A stretch of DNA of 64,000 nt from CBDIBC01 sp965276635 (GTDB lineage Bacteria; Actinomycetota; Acidimicrobiia; Acidimicrobiales; Palsa-688), in contig CBDIBC010000003.1 in the NCBI GenBank assembly GCA_965276635.1, positions 372,001-436,000 of the forward strand, in the 5' to 3' direction. The notes under the pieces were generated by a model that did no database searches, was not told where the DNA came from, and saw only the letters and a program-made list of their open reading frames with translations. Position 1 is the stretch's first letter, and every line of letters begins with the position of its first letter. This document shows, piece after piece, positions 34,270 to 41,060 of the stretch. A program made the position numbers and the translations under genes.

Positions 34270-34671
34270 TTGGCCTATCATTCCCTGCGGCATGATCGAA
34301 TTTACATCAGGCCGCGGACCCAGATCTCTCTGACCGAGGAGGAGCGACGTGCGCTCGACGCCGCCGCGGCGCCGACCGGTCGATCGGTCTCCTCCTTGAT
34401 CCGAGAAGCGGTCGAGCAGGTTTACGGCGCCGAGCGCTCCACAGAGGACGACCTCGCATCCATGCGCCGGGCCGACCTCGCCATCGCCGCTACCGCGATA
34501 CGCACGGGCACCAGCCTGTTGACTCGCAACATCAGGCACTTCCCGATGTTCACCAACCTCCGGGCGGCCCGGTTGACCCGCGTCGTGAGCGCCCCTCGAC
34601 CGCGTTCGTTGGGCGACCCGGATCGCGTCAGCGGCGCCTTCATCGTTGGCCCGATCATCGACCTCGGGTAA
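34270..34671 (+). pseudogene. vapB-vapC deletion fusion
   Basis: The frame starts with a ribbon-helix-helix antitoxin (RTQISLTEEERRALDAAAA, TGRSVSSLIREAVEQV), the usual first 50 residues of VapB. Right after DDLASMRR it becomes the last third of a PIN toxin (ADLAIAATAIRTGTSLLTRN, FPMFTNLRAARL). The toxin's first 90 or so residues, with the leading catalytic Asp, are gone. A deletion inside a vapBC operon that kept the frame explains this. The RHH part could still bind DNA. No proper start codon fits; TTG 34270 is nominal. Confidence 0.7.
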
Positions 34672-34673
34672 GG

Positions 34674-34690
34674 GGGTTCGAGTCCCGCAG
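34674..34690 (+). other. tRNA T-arm/3'-end scar
   Basis: GGGTTCGAGTCCCGCAG is identical to 17 bases of the T arm and acceptor strand of the tRNA-Val(CAC) gene at 36330-36403, but in inverted orientation relative to it. The rest of the tRNA is absent. It comes 3 bp after the end of the vapBC remnant, which suggests an attachment-site scar from an integration event. Confidence 0.45.
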
Positions 34691-34700
34691 AGCTGCCCCG

Positions 34701-35498
34701 TCAGCTCGGACTTTTCCGCCCCAGGAGATGAAAGACACGACTGAGTTGGCGGTAGGGGTCTCGTCGGCTGGCTTCGAGTTCGACTGCGGCCGTCGCCGCT
34801 ACCTCCTGTGAATCGCTGGGGTCTAACTCGGCTCCACTGAACTCGAGCCAGTCAACAAACAGCCACACCCCGTACCAGCACAGTGGCTCCACGCCCCGGC
34901 TCTGCATGAGTTCGCTGAGCTCTTCCACCGTGTCGGCTCGGCCCTCCACTCCCAGCACCCCAACCTCGTGGGTGGCGTCGAACGACGCCAGAGCGTCGTT
35001 CCACCGCCGTTCCAAGGCGGGGCGCACCGCCATCGCCTTGGCGTTGCCCGTCATGATCGAGACCACGCCACCGGCAGCGACGCACTGGCACAGCTGGTCG
35101 ACCAACGGTTCCGGCTGCTCAAAATACCCGAGCACCCCATGGCACAACACGGCGTCGAAGTGTCGGCCGCCCACCGCCTCGTCGGCGTTCAAACCGTCGT
35201 CCTGCAGCAGCGTGACCCGTCGCTGGGCCTCACCAGGCAGCCGCCGTAGTCGCTGTTGTGCTTTATCCAGCATCGCCGGCGACGAGTCGAGCAACGTCAC
35301 GTCGTAGCCGGCCTGGGCCAGCGGAAGGGACTGATGACCCGCGCCGCCGCCGACGTCTAACACCGTGGCCGGTGGTTCCGGGAGATGCCCGAGTAGCTGC
35401 TGGTGCATCACATGGGTGCGCACGTACCCCTTCACGGAGGCGTACGCGTCATCGGCAAATCTGTCCGCCAAGTTGGCCCAGGTGTCATCGCTCACCAC
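34701..35498 (-). CDS. class I SAM-dependent methyltransferase (CmoM/SmtA-like)
   Basis: The 265-residue protein starts at GTG 35498 or 35495. The SAM-binding motif I VLDVGGGAGHQSLPLA lies at residues 46-61, with LLDSSPAMLDKA (motif II) and DAVLCHGVLGYF (motif IV). The overall order recalls CmoM, which methylates the wobble carboxymethoxyuridine of tRNA, and its many relatives. The C-terminal part (LCWYGVWLFVDWL) also matches that group. It is divergent from a TetR gene, and the segment is accessory, so a role in modifying a small molecule is equally possible. Confidence 0.82.
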   Translation of the reverse strand: MVSDDTWANLADRFADDAYASVKGYVRTHVMHQQLLGHLPEPPATVLDVGGGAGHQSLPLAQAGYDVTLLDSSPAMLDKAQQRLRRLPGEAQRRVTLLQDDGLNADEAVGGRHFDAVLCHGVLGYFEQPEPLVDQLCQCVAAGGVVSIMTGNAKAMAVRPALERRWNDALASFDATHEVGVLGVEGRADTVEELSELMQSRGVEPLCWYGVWLFVDWLEFSGAELDPSDSQEVAATAAVELEASRRDPYRQLSRVFHLLGRKSPS

Positions 35499-35508
35499 AC
35501 CAAGGTAC

Positions 35509-35548
35509 CAGTTAGTAGATAGTAGTTAGTAACTGATAACCTAATCAT
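35509..35548. promoter_or_regulatory. AT-rich divergent promoter/operator region
   Basis: This 40-bp stretch is the most AT-rich piece nearby. It has direct repeats AGTTAGTA at 35510 and 35524 and the inverted repeat AGTTAGTAACT at 35524-35534. It separates the methyltransferase and TetR genes, whose starts lie only about 50 bp apart, so a shared TetR-controlled promoter is likely. Confidence 0.45.
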
Positions 35549-35549
35549 C

Positions 35550-36122
35550 GTGGCTGCGCGTATGAGCGGACTTCAACGGCGATCCCAAGTGTTGGAGATC
35601 GCCGCTGGTGAGTTCGCGGATCATGGACTTCATGGTGCGTCAACCGAGCTGATCGCCCGGCGGGCCGAGATCACCCAGCCGTACATCTTCCGGATGTTCG
35701 GGACCAAGAAAGCGCTGTTCTTGGAAGTGGTGACCGCGGCGTTCGATCGCATGACCGAGGGGATGCGCCATGCCGCCGGTGCTGAGACCGGCCTCGATGC
35801 GCTCACCCGGATGGGTGCCCAGTACAACGAGATGCTGGCCGACGGTACCTCGCTGCTCTTGCAGCTCCAAGGCTTCGCCGCATGCGGTGATCCCGAGGTT
35901 CGCGACGCCGTGCGCGGCGGCTTCGGGCGGATGTGGCAGACGGTCGCCGAGACCACCGGACTCGAGCCGGTGACGATCAAGACCTTCCTGGCCTTCGGCA
36001 TGCTGCTCAACAACGTTGCCGCCCTCCAAATCGCCGAGCTGGACGAGCCGTGGGCACAAGGCGTGCGGACTCGTATCCGCCCTGGCCTCTTCGACCACAT
36101 CACCACGGACACCAACCGATGA
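35550..36122 (+). CDS. TetR-family transcriptional regulator
   Basis: A regulator of 190 residues from GTG 35550 (ATG 35562 possible). The HTH is at residues 10-55 (LEIAAGEFADHGLHGASTEL, ITQPYIFRMFGTKKAL). The helical ligand domain has the MRHAAGAETGLDALTRMGAQ region of AcrR/QacR-like regulators that usually sit beside drug exporters. No exporter is present; the divergent neighbour is a methyltransferase. The exporter could have been lost from this accessory patch, or the methyltransferase is the true target. Confidence 0.85.
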   Translation: MAARMSGLQRRSQVLEIAAGEFADHGLHGASTELIARRAEITQPYIFRMFGTKKALFLEVVTAAFDRMTEGMRHAAGAETGLDALTRMGAQYNEMLADGTSLLLQLQGFAACGDPEVRDAVRGGFGRMWQTVAETTGLEPVTIKTFLAFGMLLNNVAALQIAELDEPWAQGVRTRIRPGLFDHITTDTNR

Positions 36123-36329
36123 ATTCCGCCAGACCGAGGAATCGATCGCGGCTGTTCGTGCCAAACTGCGCAAGCCTTCGAGCACGGTGACCATGCCGTA
36201 CGCAAGCGACTCCTACACTCCGTCGTCGCAGAGACCCGCGTCATCAGCCGACGCAAGATCCAGCCCTATTTCCGCGTGCGGGCACGACCAACGCCCCTGA
36301 GGACACGGTTCATGCACCGTGTACCAGGG

Positions 36330-36403
36330 TGGGCGCTGCGGGACTCGAACCCACGACCTCTGCCGTGTGAAGGCAGCGCTCTAACCAGCTGAGCTAAGCG
36401 CCC
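36330..36403 (-). tRNA. tRNA-Val (anticodon CAC)
   Basis: On the minus strand the acceptor GGGCGCT pairs with AGCGCCC. The D stem GCTC/GAGC, the anticodon stem CTGCC/GGCAG with loop TTCACAC (anticodon CAC), the T arm GTGGG-TTCGAGT-CCCGC and discriminator A all form. CCA is not encoded. The accessory patch at 34.2-36.1 kb lies on its 3' side, and an inverted 17-bp copy of its 3' end lies at 34674. Confidence 0.95.
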
Positions 36404-36475
36404 CATGGTCTGGGGGCGTCGACTGTAGCCCGGCAGGTAGACGGGCAAAAGTACGGTGGTTGCAGTCGGGCGCAC

Positions 36476-37093
36476 TCATCGTCGTTGGGCCAGCGCCAGG
36501 TAGCGGTCCTCGCCGTCGTCGATGGTGTCGAGCTGCCAGCCGCTGGCGTCGAGGGCGCGTCGCAGGTTCGGCTGGCGCCGGACGTCGCCCGGTTCGGGCT
36601 GGCCGCCGTGGCGGCGAGCCAAGGCTTGGCGTCCGATGGGGTGGAACAGGGCCAACATGGCGCCCGGTCGGCAGACCCGGGCCAGCTCGGCCAGGCCGGC
36701 AACAGGATCGGCCAGGTGGGTCACGAGTCCTCCGGCGAACACCCCATCCACCGCGGCGGTCGGCAGCGGCAAGCGTCTTGCGTCGCCCAGCACGAACGCA
36801 CCGGCGGCGGCCCGGCCCCGGCCGACCGCCTCGATCAGCATCTCTGCGGTCACATCCACTCCCACGACCATGCCTTCGGGGCCGACGGCTCGCCGCAGTG
36901 CCGGCAGGGCTCGCCCGGTGCCACACCCAGCGTCGACCACGACGGCCCCCCGAGACAGTGTCATCTCCTCTACGGCGCCCTCGTAGCGGGGGCCGTCATC
37001 GGGGAATCGCTCCTCCCAGCCGGCGGCGCGAGGTCCGAAGAACGCTCGGGTGGCGGCCACGTCGGCGTCGACCGGCGGTCGATCGCTCACCAT
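36476..37093 (-). CDS. class I SAM-dependent methyltransferase
   Basis: The 205 residues start at ATG 37093, overlapping the thioesterase end by 7 bp. Motif I is VVVDAGCGTGRALPAL (residues 50-65), followed by GVDVTAEMLIEA and DGVFAGGLVTHLADP. This is the Methyltransf_11/25 type, close to ubiquinone/menaquinone and small-molecule methyltransferases. No substrate can be named. It is the third gene of a minus-strand operon with a zinc-ribbon protein and an acyl-CoA thioesterase, so an acyl or polyketide-like substrate is possible. Confidence 0.82.
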   Translation of the reverse strand: MVSDRPPVDADVAATRAFFGPRAAGWEERFPDDGPRYEGAVEEMTLSRGAVVVDAGCGTGRALPALRRAVGPEGMVVGVDVTAEMLIEAVGRGRAAAGAFVLGDARRLPLPTAAVDGVFAGGLVTHLADPVAGLAELARVCRPGAMLALFHPIGRQALARRHGGQPEPGDVRRQPNLRRALDASGWQLDTIDDGEDRYLALAQRR

Positions 37094-37869
37094 GGGGGAG
37101 TCCGCAACAGGACCTCTTGGGCCACGGTCGCCAGGTGCCGCCCGCCGACGCTGTAGACGTGCCCGAGCGCCAGCCCGCGAGGTGGTGTCGGCCCGTCCGA
37201 GCGGTACTCATAGAGCTGCCACCCCCCGCCCGAGATCGGGTGGCGGTACCAGATGGCGTGGTCGAGGCTGGTGCCAAAGATGGTTGGCTCTTCGGTCGGC
37301 GAGGATCGCACCACCAGGTGGGATCGCACGGCGTCGGCGGCTAGGTCGTCCGACAGGAACGCGATCGCACAGGCGGCCAGCACCGGGTCGTCGTCGGTCA
37401 GGTCCGGGACCCGCAGCCACCCGCAGGAGTGGCCGGGTTCCTCGTCGAGCGGACGTCGATCGAACAGTCGGCCCCAAGGGTGGTCGGCCACACCCTCCGG
37501 TCCGGCAGGCACTGTCCGGCCCGGTGTGAGCGCCTCGCTCGATCCGGCGCGGACGAGCTGGAAGGAGGCGAACATGTTGAGGATGGCGCCGTTCGACTGG
37601 CGGGCCACGATCGATCTGGCGAGGAACGAACGCCCGTCGCGCAGGCGATCGACCTCTAGGCGGATGGGCTCGGCGGCGTCGCCAGGGCGAATGAACGAGG
37701 CGTGGAGCGAGTGGACCTGGAATGCCGGATCGACGGTGTCAGCGGCGGCCCTGAGCGCCTGGGCCACGATCTGGCCGCCGTACAGCCCACCCCACGGATA
37801 GCTGGGCCCCGTGCCGATGAAGGTGTCGGGACCGTGCGGTTCGAGCCGCATCATGTCGGCGAACCGCAC
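37087..37869 (-). CDS. acyl-CoA thioesterase II-like (TesB family)
   Basis: The 260 residues start at GTG 37869 and form a double hotdog protein of the TesB type. The first hotdog has YGGQIVAQALRAAADTV and HASFIRPGDAAEPIRLEVDR. The second has FGTSLDHAIWYRHPI and RGLALGHVYSVGGRHLATVA. The catalytic Asp-Thr/Gln layout of TesB is partly visible (SLDHAIW, GRHLATVAQE). It cleaves acyl-CoA to free acid and CoA in the cytoplasm. Mycobacterial TesB paralogues are common and their substrates mostly unassigned. Confidence 0.88.
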   Translation of the reverse strand: MRFADMMRLEPHGPDTFIGTGPSYPWGGLYGGQIVAQALRAAADTVDPAFQVHSLHASFIRPGDAAEPIRLEVDRLRDGRSFLARSIVARQSNGAILNMFASFQLVRAGSSEALTPGRTVPAGPEGVADHPWGRLFDRRPLDEEPGHSCGWLRVPDLTDDDPVLAACAIAFLSDDLAADAVRSHLVVRSSPTEEPTIFGTSLDHAIWYRHPISGGGWQLYEYRSDGPTPPRGLALGHVYSVGGRHLATVAQEVLLRTPPW

Positions 37870-37877
37870 GCTCCGGC

Positions 37878-38093
37878 TCAGCGACTGGTGGGGCGACGGC
37901 CGAACAGTCGTCTCAGGAAGCCAACGACGCCACCCCCGCCAGTGTCAGGAGTGGTGTAGAAGCGTTGGAAGGCCGCGGTATCGTCGGACGAGGCGGCCGG
38001 GAGCTGGGTCCCGCACGCCGCACATCTGGTGGCGGCGTCGGGCAGAGCAGCGGAGCAGGCGGGGCAGAAGAGCGTGCCGGGCATGATCGCCAT
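37878..38093 (-). CDS. small zinc-ribbon protein
   Basis: A 71-residue protein whose first half is a zinc ribbon (CPACSAALPD and CAACGTQLP), followed by an acidic linker and a Gly-rich, basic amphipathic C-terminus (FLRRLFGRRPTSR). It starts at ATG 38093 or 38084. Such zinc-ribbon tags often sit at the head of stress or membrane-associated operons. The Arg-rich tail could bind membrane or nucleic acid. The thioesterase gene starts 8 bp downstream, so they are cotranscribed. Confidence 0.65.
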   Translation of the reverse strand: MAIMPGTLFCPACSAALPDAATRCAACGTQLPAASSDDTAAFQRFYTTPDTGGGGVVGFLRRLFGRRPTSR

Positions 38094-38546
38094 GGTAGGG
38101 GCGGCCGCCTGCGCCCGAGCGCATTTGGTCCCGCCCAGGGGAGTGAGGTCACCGCAGTCGGCTCGTTGGGCAGTCGGGCCCGCCGGGGTGGCGAGGTCGG
38201 GCGCAGTCCTGGTCAAGGGCCCGTGAGGTCGGGCGCAGTTTTGGGTTCCCGGCGACCACAACTGCGCCTGACCTCGGCCGGGCACGCCCAAACCGCGACA
38301 CAAGTGCGCCCAACCTCGCCGTCCGGTGCCCACCCACCCACCGCTGCCCTCGTCCGCTGCCCCCGTCCGGTGCCCGCTGTCGCCCGCGGCCCGCGGCCCG
38401 CAGCCCGCCGCCGGCCGCCCGCCGGCCGCTCCCGGTGTCCGGTGCCGGCGCGCTCGGAGGGCAGTGACCAGGTGGTGGCTCGACCGGCCCGAGGGAGGAC
38501 TGATCGATCGCCTGGCCAGCACCGCACGGCTCGGTATCCTGGCTGG
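38094..38546. other. intergenic region with a nested palindrome
   Basis: These 453 bp separate the divergent zinc-ribbon and small membrane protein genes. Apart from the nested palindrome at 38191-38320 (separate entry) the stretch is simple, with Pro/Ala/Arg-coding-like GC repeats around 38335-38440. I see no convincing gene. Both promoters must lie here. Confidence 0.5.
38191..38320. repeat. nested four-copy palindrome
   Basis: The unit GAGGTCGGGCGCAGT occurs at 38193 and 38226 on the plus strand, and near-copies occur inverted at 38259-38275 (AACTGCGCCTGACCTCG) and 38302-38319 (AAGTGCGCCCAACCTCGC). The two inner copies form a near-perfect hairpin with an about 18-base loop; the outer two can pair around it. 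It lies between divergent genes, so it is not a simple terminator. A REP-like mobile palindrome or a regulatory structure are both possible. Confidence 0.75.
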
Positions 38547-38789
38547 GTGCTGCTCGGTGTGCTGGTCGTGGTGTGCGGGGCCTGCTTGGTCGGCTACTGG
38601 TGGTTGGGGAAGACGGCGACCCCGGGGCAACGGGCGATGGAGGAGCACGTCCGGGCGTTTCGCTTCTCGTTCGTGCGCAGCATGGCCGGGAAGTTCAAGT
38701 CGTCGGACCCGGACTGGTGGACGCGGGAGCCGGGCGGACATGACCCGGTCCCCGAGCCGGAAGCGCACAAAGAGCCCTGGCGCCACTGA
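38547..38789 (+). CDS. small membrane protein (80 aa)
   Basis: It starts at GTG 38547. Residues 2-19 are one transmembrane helix (LLGVLVVVCGACLVGYWW); the rest is a charged cytoplasmic or periplasmic domain with FVRSMAGKFKSSDPDWWTRE and an acidic end. No family is recognised. It is monocistronic: the next plus-strand gene is far away, and the following gene converges. The coding sequence shows the high GC third positions of real genes here. Confidence 0.55.
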   Translation: MLLGVLVVVCGACLVGYWWLGKTATPGQRAMEEHVRAFRFSFVRSMAGKFKSSDPDWWTREPGGHDPVPEPEAHKEPWRH

Positions 38790-38849
38790 GGCGACCGCCC
38801 CCCCCGGATCCGGGAGCCTGGATGGCGGGATGGGAGCGGGATGCCGCGC

Positions 38850-39068
38850 TCAGGTGTCGCCGGGATGGGCGGCATGGATGGTCGGGTTGGCGTCAGCGGC
38901 CCGGTCCGCGGTGGTCGCCAGCTCGTCGGTGAGCGCGGCGATCTCCACCTGGATGGCCCTGGCGTCGTCGTCGCGGCCCTGCACCTCGGCGCGGGCCCGC
39001 TGCTCGACCAGCTCCTCGATCTGCAGCTCCAGCCCCAGGGCGTGGTCAGCGTCACTCGGTGTCGCCAT
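38850..39068 (-). CDS. small coiled-coil protein (72 aa)
   Basis: The product has 72 residues from ATG 39068 and is nearly all helical with heptad-like spacing (GLELQIEELVEQRARAEVQG, AIQVEIAALTDELATTADR). It is acidic and probably forms a dimeric coiled coil. No domain is recognised. It follows the GNAT gene on the same strand by about 30 bp, so it is likely the third gene of that operon. Confidence 0.6.
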   Translation of the reverse strand: MATPSDADHALGLELQIEELVEQRARAEVQGRDDDARAIQVEIAALTDELATTADRAADANPTIHAAHPGDT

Positions 39069-39097
39069 GGTCCGTGCCTACCCCTCCGGCGGCCGGT

Positions 39098-39589
39098 TCA
39101 CGCCTGAGGCAGCGCCCGGGCGAAGTGATGCTCGACGGTCTGGCTGCGGTCGTGCAGTGACCGGGTCCGGCCGGAGGCGGCGTAGCCCTGCTTGCGGTAG
39201 AGACCGTGGGCGTCGACGAACCGGCTGTCGCTCCACAGCTCCACCCGGTCGGCCTCCCGCTCGCCACCCCACGCTTCCACCTGCTCGACCAGCCGCCCGG
39301 CCAGGCCCTGGCGACGGGCCCGGGGCGCCACGTACAGCCGTTCCAGATCGACGACCCCGTCGGGGAGGGGGCGGACAGCGACGCTGGCGACCACCAACCC
39401 GGCCGCGTCGGTGGCGACCCAGAACGCCCCGCCTATCGCGGCGTAGGAGCGGGCGGGCGCCAGCAGCTCGGGGCATTCGCCGTGGACGTCCATGATGCAG
39501 CCGGGGTACTCCGCCCAGCAGGCGCCGATCAGGGCAACCAGCTCCCACCAGTCGTCGTCGCGTCCCGCCCGGATGGCATGCGTGCTCAC
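39098..39589 (-). CDS. GNAT-family N-acetyltransferase
   Basis: The 163 residues start at GTG 39589, overlapping the preceding stop by 4 bp. The acetyl-CoA motif A is DLERLYVAPRARRQGLAGRL (the R-x-x-G-x-A signature), and the final strand has LYRKQGYAASGRT. It would transfer an acetyl group to an amine or a protein N-terminus; the substrate is not predictable. Neighbours on the same strand are the thioredoxin-like protein upstream and the small coiled-coil protein downstream. Confidence 0.85.
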   Translation of the reverse strand: MSTHAIRAGRDDDWWELVALIGACWAEYPGCIMDVHGECPELLAPARSYAAIGGAFWVATDAAGLVVASVAVRPLPDGVVDLERLYVAPRARRQGLAGRLVEQVEAWGGEREADRVELWSDSRFVDAHGLYRKQGYAASGRTRSLHDRSQTVEHHFARALPQA

Positions 39590-40248
39590 GATGCGGGCTC
39601 CCTGCGCACCAGCCCCTCCAGCTCGTCCCATGAGCCGACAGGCCCTTCGGCGGAGATCGTTCCCCTGTCCACGACGACTACGAACGAGGAGCCGGTGATC
39701 GCGTAGTCGTGCCAGCCGTCGCTGCTCATGACCACGGGAGCATCGCCGGCTAGGTCGGCCACCCGACTGCGGTCTTCGGTGGTGGGGCTCGGCGTCACCA
39801 CGGCCACGACCGGCCGGGAGGGCAGGGTGGCCGCCTGCCCGGCGCTGAGCGCGTCCCAGAGCGGTCGGCAGCTGCGGCAGCTGGAAGTCAGGAAGACGAG
39901 CAGCACCCGCGGGACCTCGGCAACGCCGAGGCGGAGGCGGTTGCCCTCCGGCGACTCGCCGCGGATGTCGGTCCCGTCGCTGCCCACCCGGCTGGGCCGC
40001 GACGGTGCCGACCTCGCTGGTCGACGCGAGCGGGACGGAAGCCGGCCGGGCGCTCCCGGCTCGGGCCGGCCGGCGTCGTCGGCCACCCCGTCGTCTGCCG
40101 CTCCGTCGTCGGCCGCCCCCTCACCCGCCCCGGGGCGGGTGATCTCCTCCAACAGGCGCAGCACTTGGGCCTGGCTGCGGAGCAGCCCGATGACCAGCAC
40201 CCCGAGGAGCACTACGGCCGCCGAGAGCACGACGATGACCGCGGTCAT
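39586..40248 (-). CDS. membrane-anchored thioredoxin-like protein
   Basis: A 220-residue protein from ATG 40248. Residues 2-24 form an N-terminal membrane anchor (TAVIVVLSAAVVLLGVLVIG), then a low-complexity linker (repeated AADDG) and an Arg/Pro-rich stretch. From about residue 105 there is a thioredoxin-like domain: strand VPRVLLVFLTSSCRSC, with a CxxC pair of the form CRSC, and cis-Pro region near ITGSSFVVVVD. This resembles MauD/TlpA-type proteins that handle disulfides outside the membrane. Thioredoxin-type CxxC flanked by Ser suggests a reductase role. Confidence 0.72.
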   Translation of the reverse strand: MTAVIVVLSAAVVLLGVLVIGLLRSQAQVLRLLEEITRPGAGEGAADDGAADDGVADDAGRPEPGAPGRLPSRSRRPARSAPSRPSRVGSDGTDIRGESPEGNRLRLGVAEVPRVLLVFLTSSCRSCRPLWDALSAGQAATLPSRPVVAVVTPSPTTEDRSRVADLAGDAPVVMSSDGWHDYAITGSSFVVVVDRGTISAEGPVGSWDELEGLVRREPAS

Positions 40249-40400
40249 CGCCGCCCCGGCGGCGGCAACCACTCCTGCATCGGGCGCAACCTAGCAGTGG
40301 GCCCTTCGCCGGCCCCGTCGTGCACGAGCGGCCGGCTGCGACCGCAGGCCGGGTGGCGACCGGGTCGACCGCTCGCAGGTGGACATGCAAGGGTGCACGG

Positions 40401-41060
40401 GTGCGAATCGGAGTCATTGGAGCCACGGGACCGGCCGGCCAGGCGGTGGCCACGCAGTGCGCGGCGATCGGGATCGAGGTTGTGGTCGGGTCGCGCGATC
40501 GGGATCGGGCGGCCGACACGGTCGCCGCCATCACCGGACTCTGGGGCGATCGCCACCTGGCGCTGGTGGCCGGGGACAACGACGAGGCCGCGGCGGCCGA
40601 CCTGGTCGTGCTGGCCACCCCCTGGGAGGGCGTGCCCGCGACCATCGCCTCGCTGGCCGACCGGCTGGAGGGGAAGGTGGTCATCTCCATGGTGAACGCC
40701 CTGACCAGATGGGGGAAGTCCATGGTCCCCCTGATCCTGCCGACCGGTTCGGTGACGGCGGCGGTGGCGTTGGGCATCCCGGGGTCACGGGTGGTCGGTG
40801 CGTTCCACCACCTGCCGGCGGGACCGTGGGCCGACCTCGACCATCCCCTGACCGCCGACGTGCTGGCCTGCTCCGACGACCGGGCCGCCATCACCGAGGC
40901 CATCGCCCTGATCGACCGCCTGCCCGGACTGCGCGGCGTCGACGCCGGTGGCCTGGCCAGCGCCCTGGCCATCGAGGCGTTGACCCCTGCCCTGCTCGAG
41001 GTGAACCGGCGCTACAAGACGCACGCCGCCATCCAGCTGACCGGGCTCGATCCTCGGTGA
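40401..41060 (+). CDS. F420H2:NADP+ oxidoreductase
   Basis: The enzyme moves hydride between NADPH and coenzyme F420 in the cytoplasm. The 219 residues start at GTG 40401. The NADP-binding N-terminus RIGVIGATGPAGQAVA has GxTGxxG; SRDRDRA fixes NADP. The F420-binding part has TPWEGVPATI and VGAFHHLPAG, typical of the Fno/NpdG family. Its stop overlaps the mshC start by 4 bp (GTGA), so both are cotranslated. That links F420 reduction with mycothiol synthesis, both actinobacterial redox cofactors. NpdG-like paralogues may use other flavins. Confidence 0.85.
   Translation: MRIGVIGATGPAGQAVATQCAAIGIEVVVGSRDRDRAADTVAAITGLWGDRHLALVAGDNDEAAAADLVVLATPWEGVPATIASLADRLEGKVVISMVNALTRWGKSMVPLILPTGSVTAAVALGIPGSRVVGAFHHLPAGPWADLDHPLTADVLACSDDRAAITEAIALIDRLPGLRGVDAGGLASALAIEALTPALLEVNRRYKTHAAIQLTGLDPR

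Noticed and set aside
34674..34700. complete tRNA gene
   Set aside because: Only a T-arm-like and acceptor-like fragment is present; no D or anticodon arm can be folded upstream.
36016..36300. small gene after the TetR gene at 35550
   Set aside because: It overlaps the TetR coding end in another frame, then runs through a region without a ribosome site or recognisable domain.
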